From Dehalococcoidales bacterium (GTDB taxonomy: Bacteria; Chloroflexota; Dehalococcoidia; Dehalococcoidales; ARS1013): a stretch of 5,201 nucleotides of DNA. The DNA lies in NCBI GenBank assembly GCA_002690375.1, contig NZEH01000042.1:2632-7832 (forward strand), in the 5' to 3' direction. Shown in pieces: positions 4,601-5,201 of the stretch (its first letter is position 1; the number at the start of each line of letters is the position of its first letter). The notes beneath the pieces were generated by a model. It saw nothing but the letters and a program-made list of their open reading frames with translations, did no database searches and was not told the origin of the DNA. Both the position numbers and the translations under genes were made by a program.

Positions 4601-5201
4601 ATGGCTTATAACATAACCCTTATTCCTGGTGACGGCATTGGGCCTGAGCTCACCGAGGCCACCAAGCGGGTTCTAAAAGCAACAGGCGTTGCCATTAGTT
4701 GGGATGTGGTTCATGCTGGTGCTAGCGTTCAGGAAAAGTATGGTACGCCACTGCCGACTCATGTGCTTGAATCTATAAGGAAGAACAAAGTAGCCCTCAA
4801 GGGGCCGGTTACCACCCCGGTAGGCTCTGGTTTTAGAAGCATAAATGTCGCCCTGCGCCAGGAATTAGATCTTTATGCCTGCATTCGCCCATGCAAGAGC
4901 TACTCTGGAGTTCCCACAGCCCGTAAAGATGTGGGCATTGTTGTCGTCCGGGAAAATACAGAGGATCTATATTCTGGCATTGAGTTTGAGAAGGAGACCC
5001 CACAAGCGGCAGAGCTAATAAAACTGCTTGCCAAAACACATGGCGTGGCGGTTAAGGCCGACTCAGGCTTTAGCCTAAAGCCGATTTCCGAAACAGGTAG
5101 TCGCTGCATTGCTCGCTTTGCCTTTTCTTATACCCGTGCCAATAAAAGAAGCAAGGTAACGGCGGTACACAAAGCCAACATTATGAAATTCTCAGACGGA
5201 C
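4601..5201 (+). CDS. icd: Isocitrate dehydrogenase (isocitrate/isopropylmalate dehydrogenase family), 5' part
   Basis: ATG 4601 opens a frame that runs off the window after 200 residues; family members have about 330-420, so the C-terminal part is missing. The enzyme oxidises and decarboxylates isocitrate to 2-oxoglutarate in the cytosol. 'LIPGDGIGPE' (7-16) is the family N-terminus. The substrate motif 'RSINVALR' (79-86) gives Ser80, Asn82 and Arg86, equivalent to Ser113, Asn115 and Arg119 of the E. coli enzyme; Arg96 ('ACIRP') and Arg117 ('VVRENTEDLYSGIE') supply the other isocitrate-binding arginines. Tyr124 and Lys191 ('VHKANIMKF') are the catalytic pair. The S-x-N-x-x-x-R pattern argues against isopropylmalate dehydrogenase. 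The sequence style ('KGPVTTPVG', 'NVALRQELDLYA') resembles the NAD-dependent/eukaryotic IDH3 branch, but the coenzyme-discriminating residues lie beyond the window. Its place behind the LeuC/LeuD-type pair suggests a citrate-to-2-oxoglutarate unit. Confidence 0.92.
   Translation, partial: MAYNITLIPGDGIGPELTEATKRVLKATGVAISWDVVHAGASVQEKYGTPLPTHVLESIRKNKVALKGPVTTPVGSGFRSINVALRQELDLYACIRPCKSYSGVPTARKDVGIVVVRENTEDLYSGIEFEKETPQAAELIKLLAKTHGVAVKADSGFSLKPISETGSRCIARFAFSYTRANKRSKVTAVHKANIMKFSDG

Noticed and set aside
4601..5201. Isopropylmalate or homoisocitrate dehydrogenase for the last gene
   Set aside because: The substrate helix reads RSINVALR, with the Ser/Asn pair of isocitrate dehydrogenases, not the Leu-Leu-x-x-R type of IPMDH or the homoisocitrate-type Arg-rich motif.

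Overview
The window reads as one co-directional, bacterial, central-carbon gene cluster. All five genes are on the + strand: the 3' end of an acyl-CoA carboxyltransferase gene, a biotin-carrying pyruvate/oxaloacetate carboxyltransferase gene, the large and small subunits of an isopropylmalate/homoaconitate-type hydro-lyase, and the 5' part of an isocitrate dehydrogenase gene. By eye, base composition is moderate (near 50% GC) and uniform, with no mobile element, RNA gene or CRISPR array. The protein styles (two-subunit LeuC/LeuD-type enzyme beside an isocitrate dehydrogenase, PycB fused to a biotinyl domain, GTG start) and an intergenic inverted repeat of the 'CGAAGCAATC ... GATTGCTTCG' kind suggest an uncultured anaerobe, perhaps Chloroflexota (Dehalococcoidia-like). 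The taxonomic guess is inference only.

Layout: 1-441, C-terminal 146 residues of a PccB/MmdA/transcarboxylase-12S family protein. 442-660, spacer with a long imperfect inverted repeat (529-616) and the ribosome binding site of the next gene. 661-2481, PycB/OadA/transcarboxylase-5S family protein with a C-terminal biotinyl domain. 2482-2570, short spacer with a possible minicistron. 2571-3824, LeuC-type [4Fe-4S] dehydratase large subunit. 3825-3981, an unusual spacer built of degenerate ~39-nt tandem copies that resemble the beginning of the next gene. 3982-4476, LeuD-type small subunit. 4477-4600, spacer. 4601 to the window end, first 200 residues of isocitrate dehydrogenase.

How the genes may work together: the first two proteins could move a carboxyl group between (methyl)malonyl-CoA and pyruvate to give oxaloacetate, either as a transcarboxylase or as subunits of biotin-dependent carboxylases. 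The last three look like a citrate -> isocitrate -> 2-oxoglutarate segment in which a LeuCD-type enzyme stands in for classical aconitase. Substrate-site residues support this: an aconitase-like Gln in the large subunit, a 'TDHI' motif and an Arg in the specificity loop of the small subunit, and an ICDH-type S-x-N-x-x-x-R motif in the dehydrogenase. The cluster would then supply oxaloacetate and convert it to 2-oxoglutarate for glutamate synthesis.

I see no clearly new biological system. The most unusual structure is the decayed tandem array at the leuC-leuD junction. It includes a 12-codon minicistron whose stop codon directly abuts the leuD start codon.
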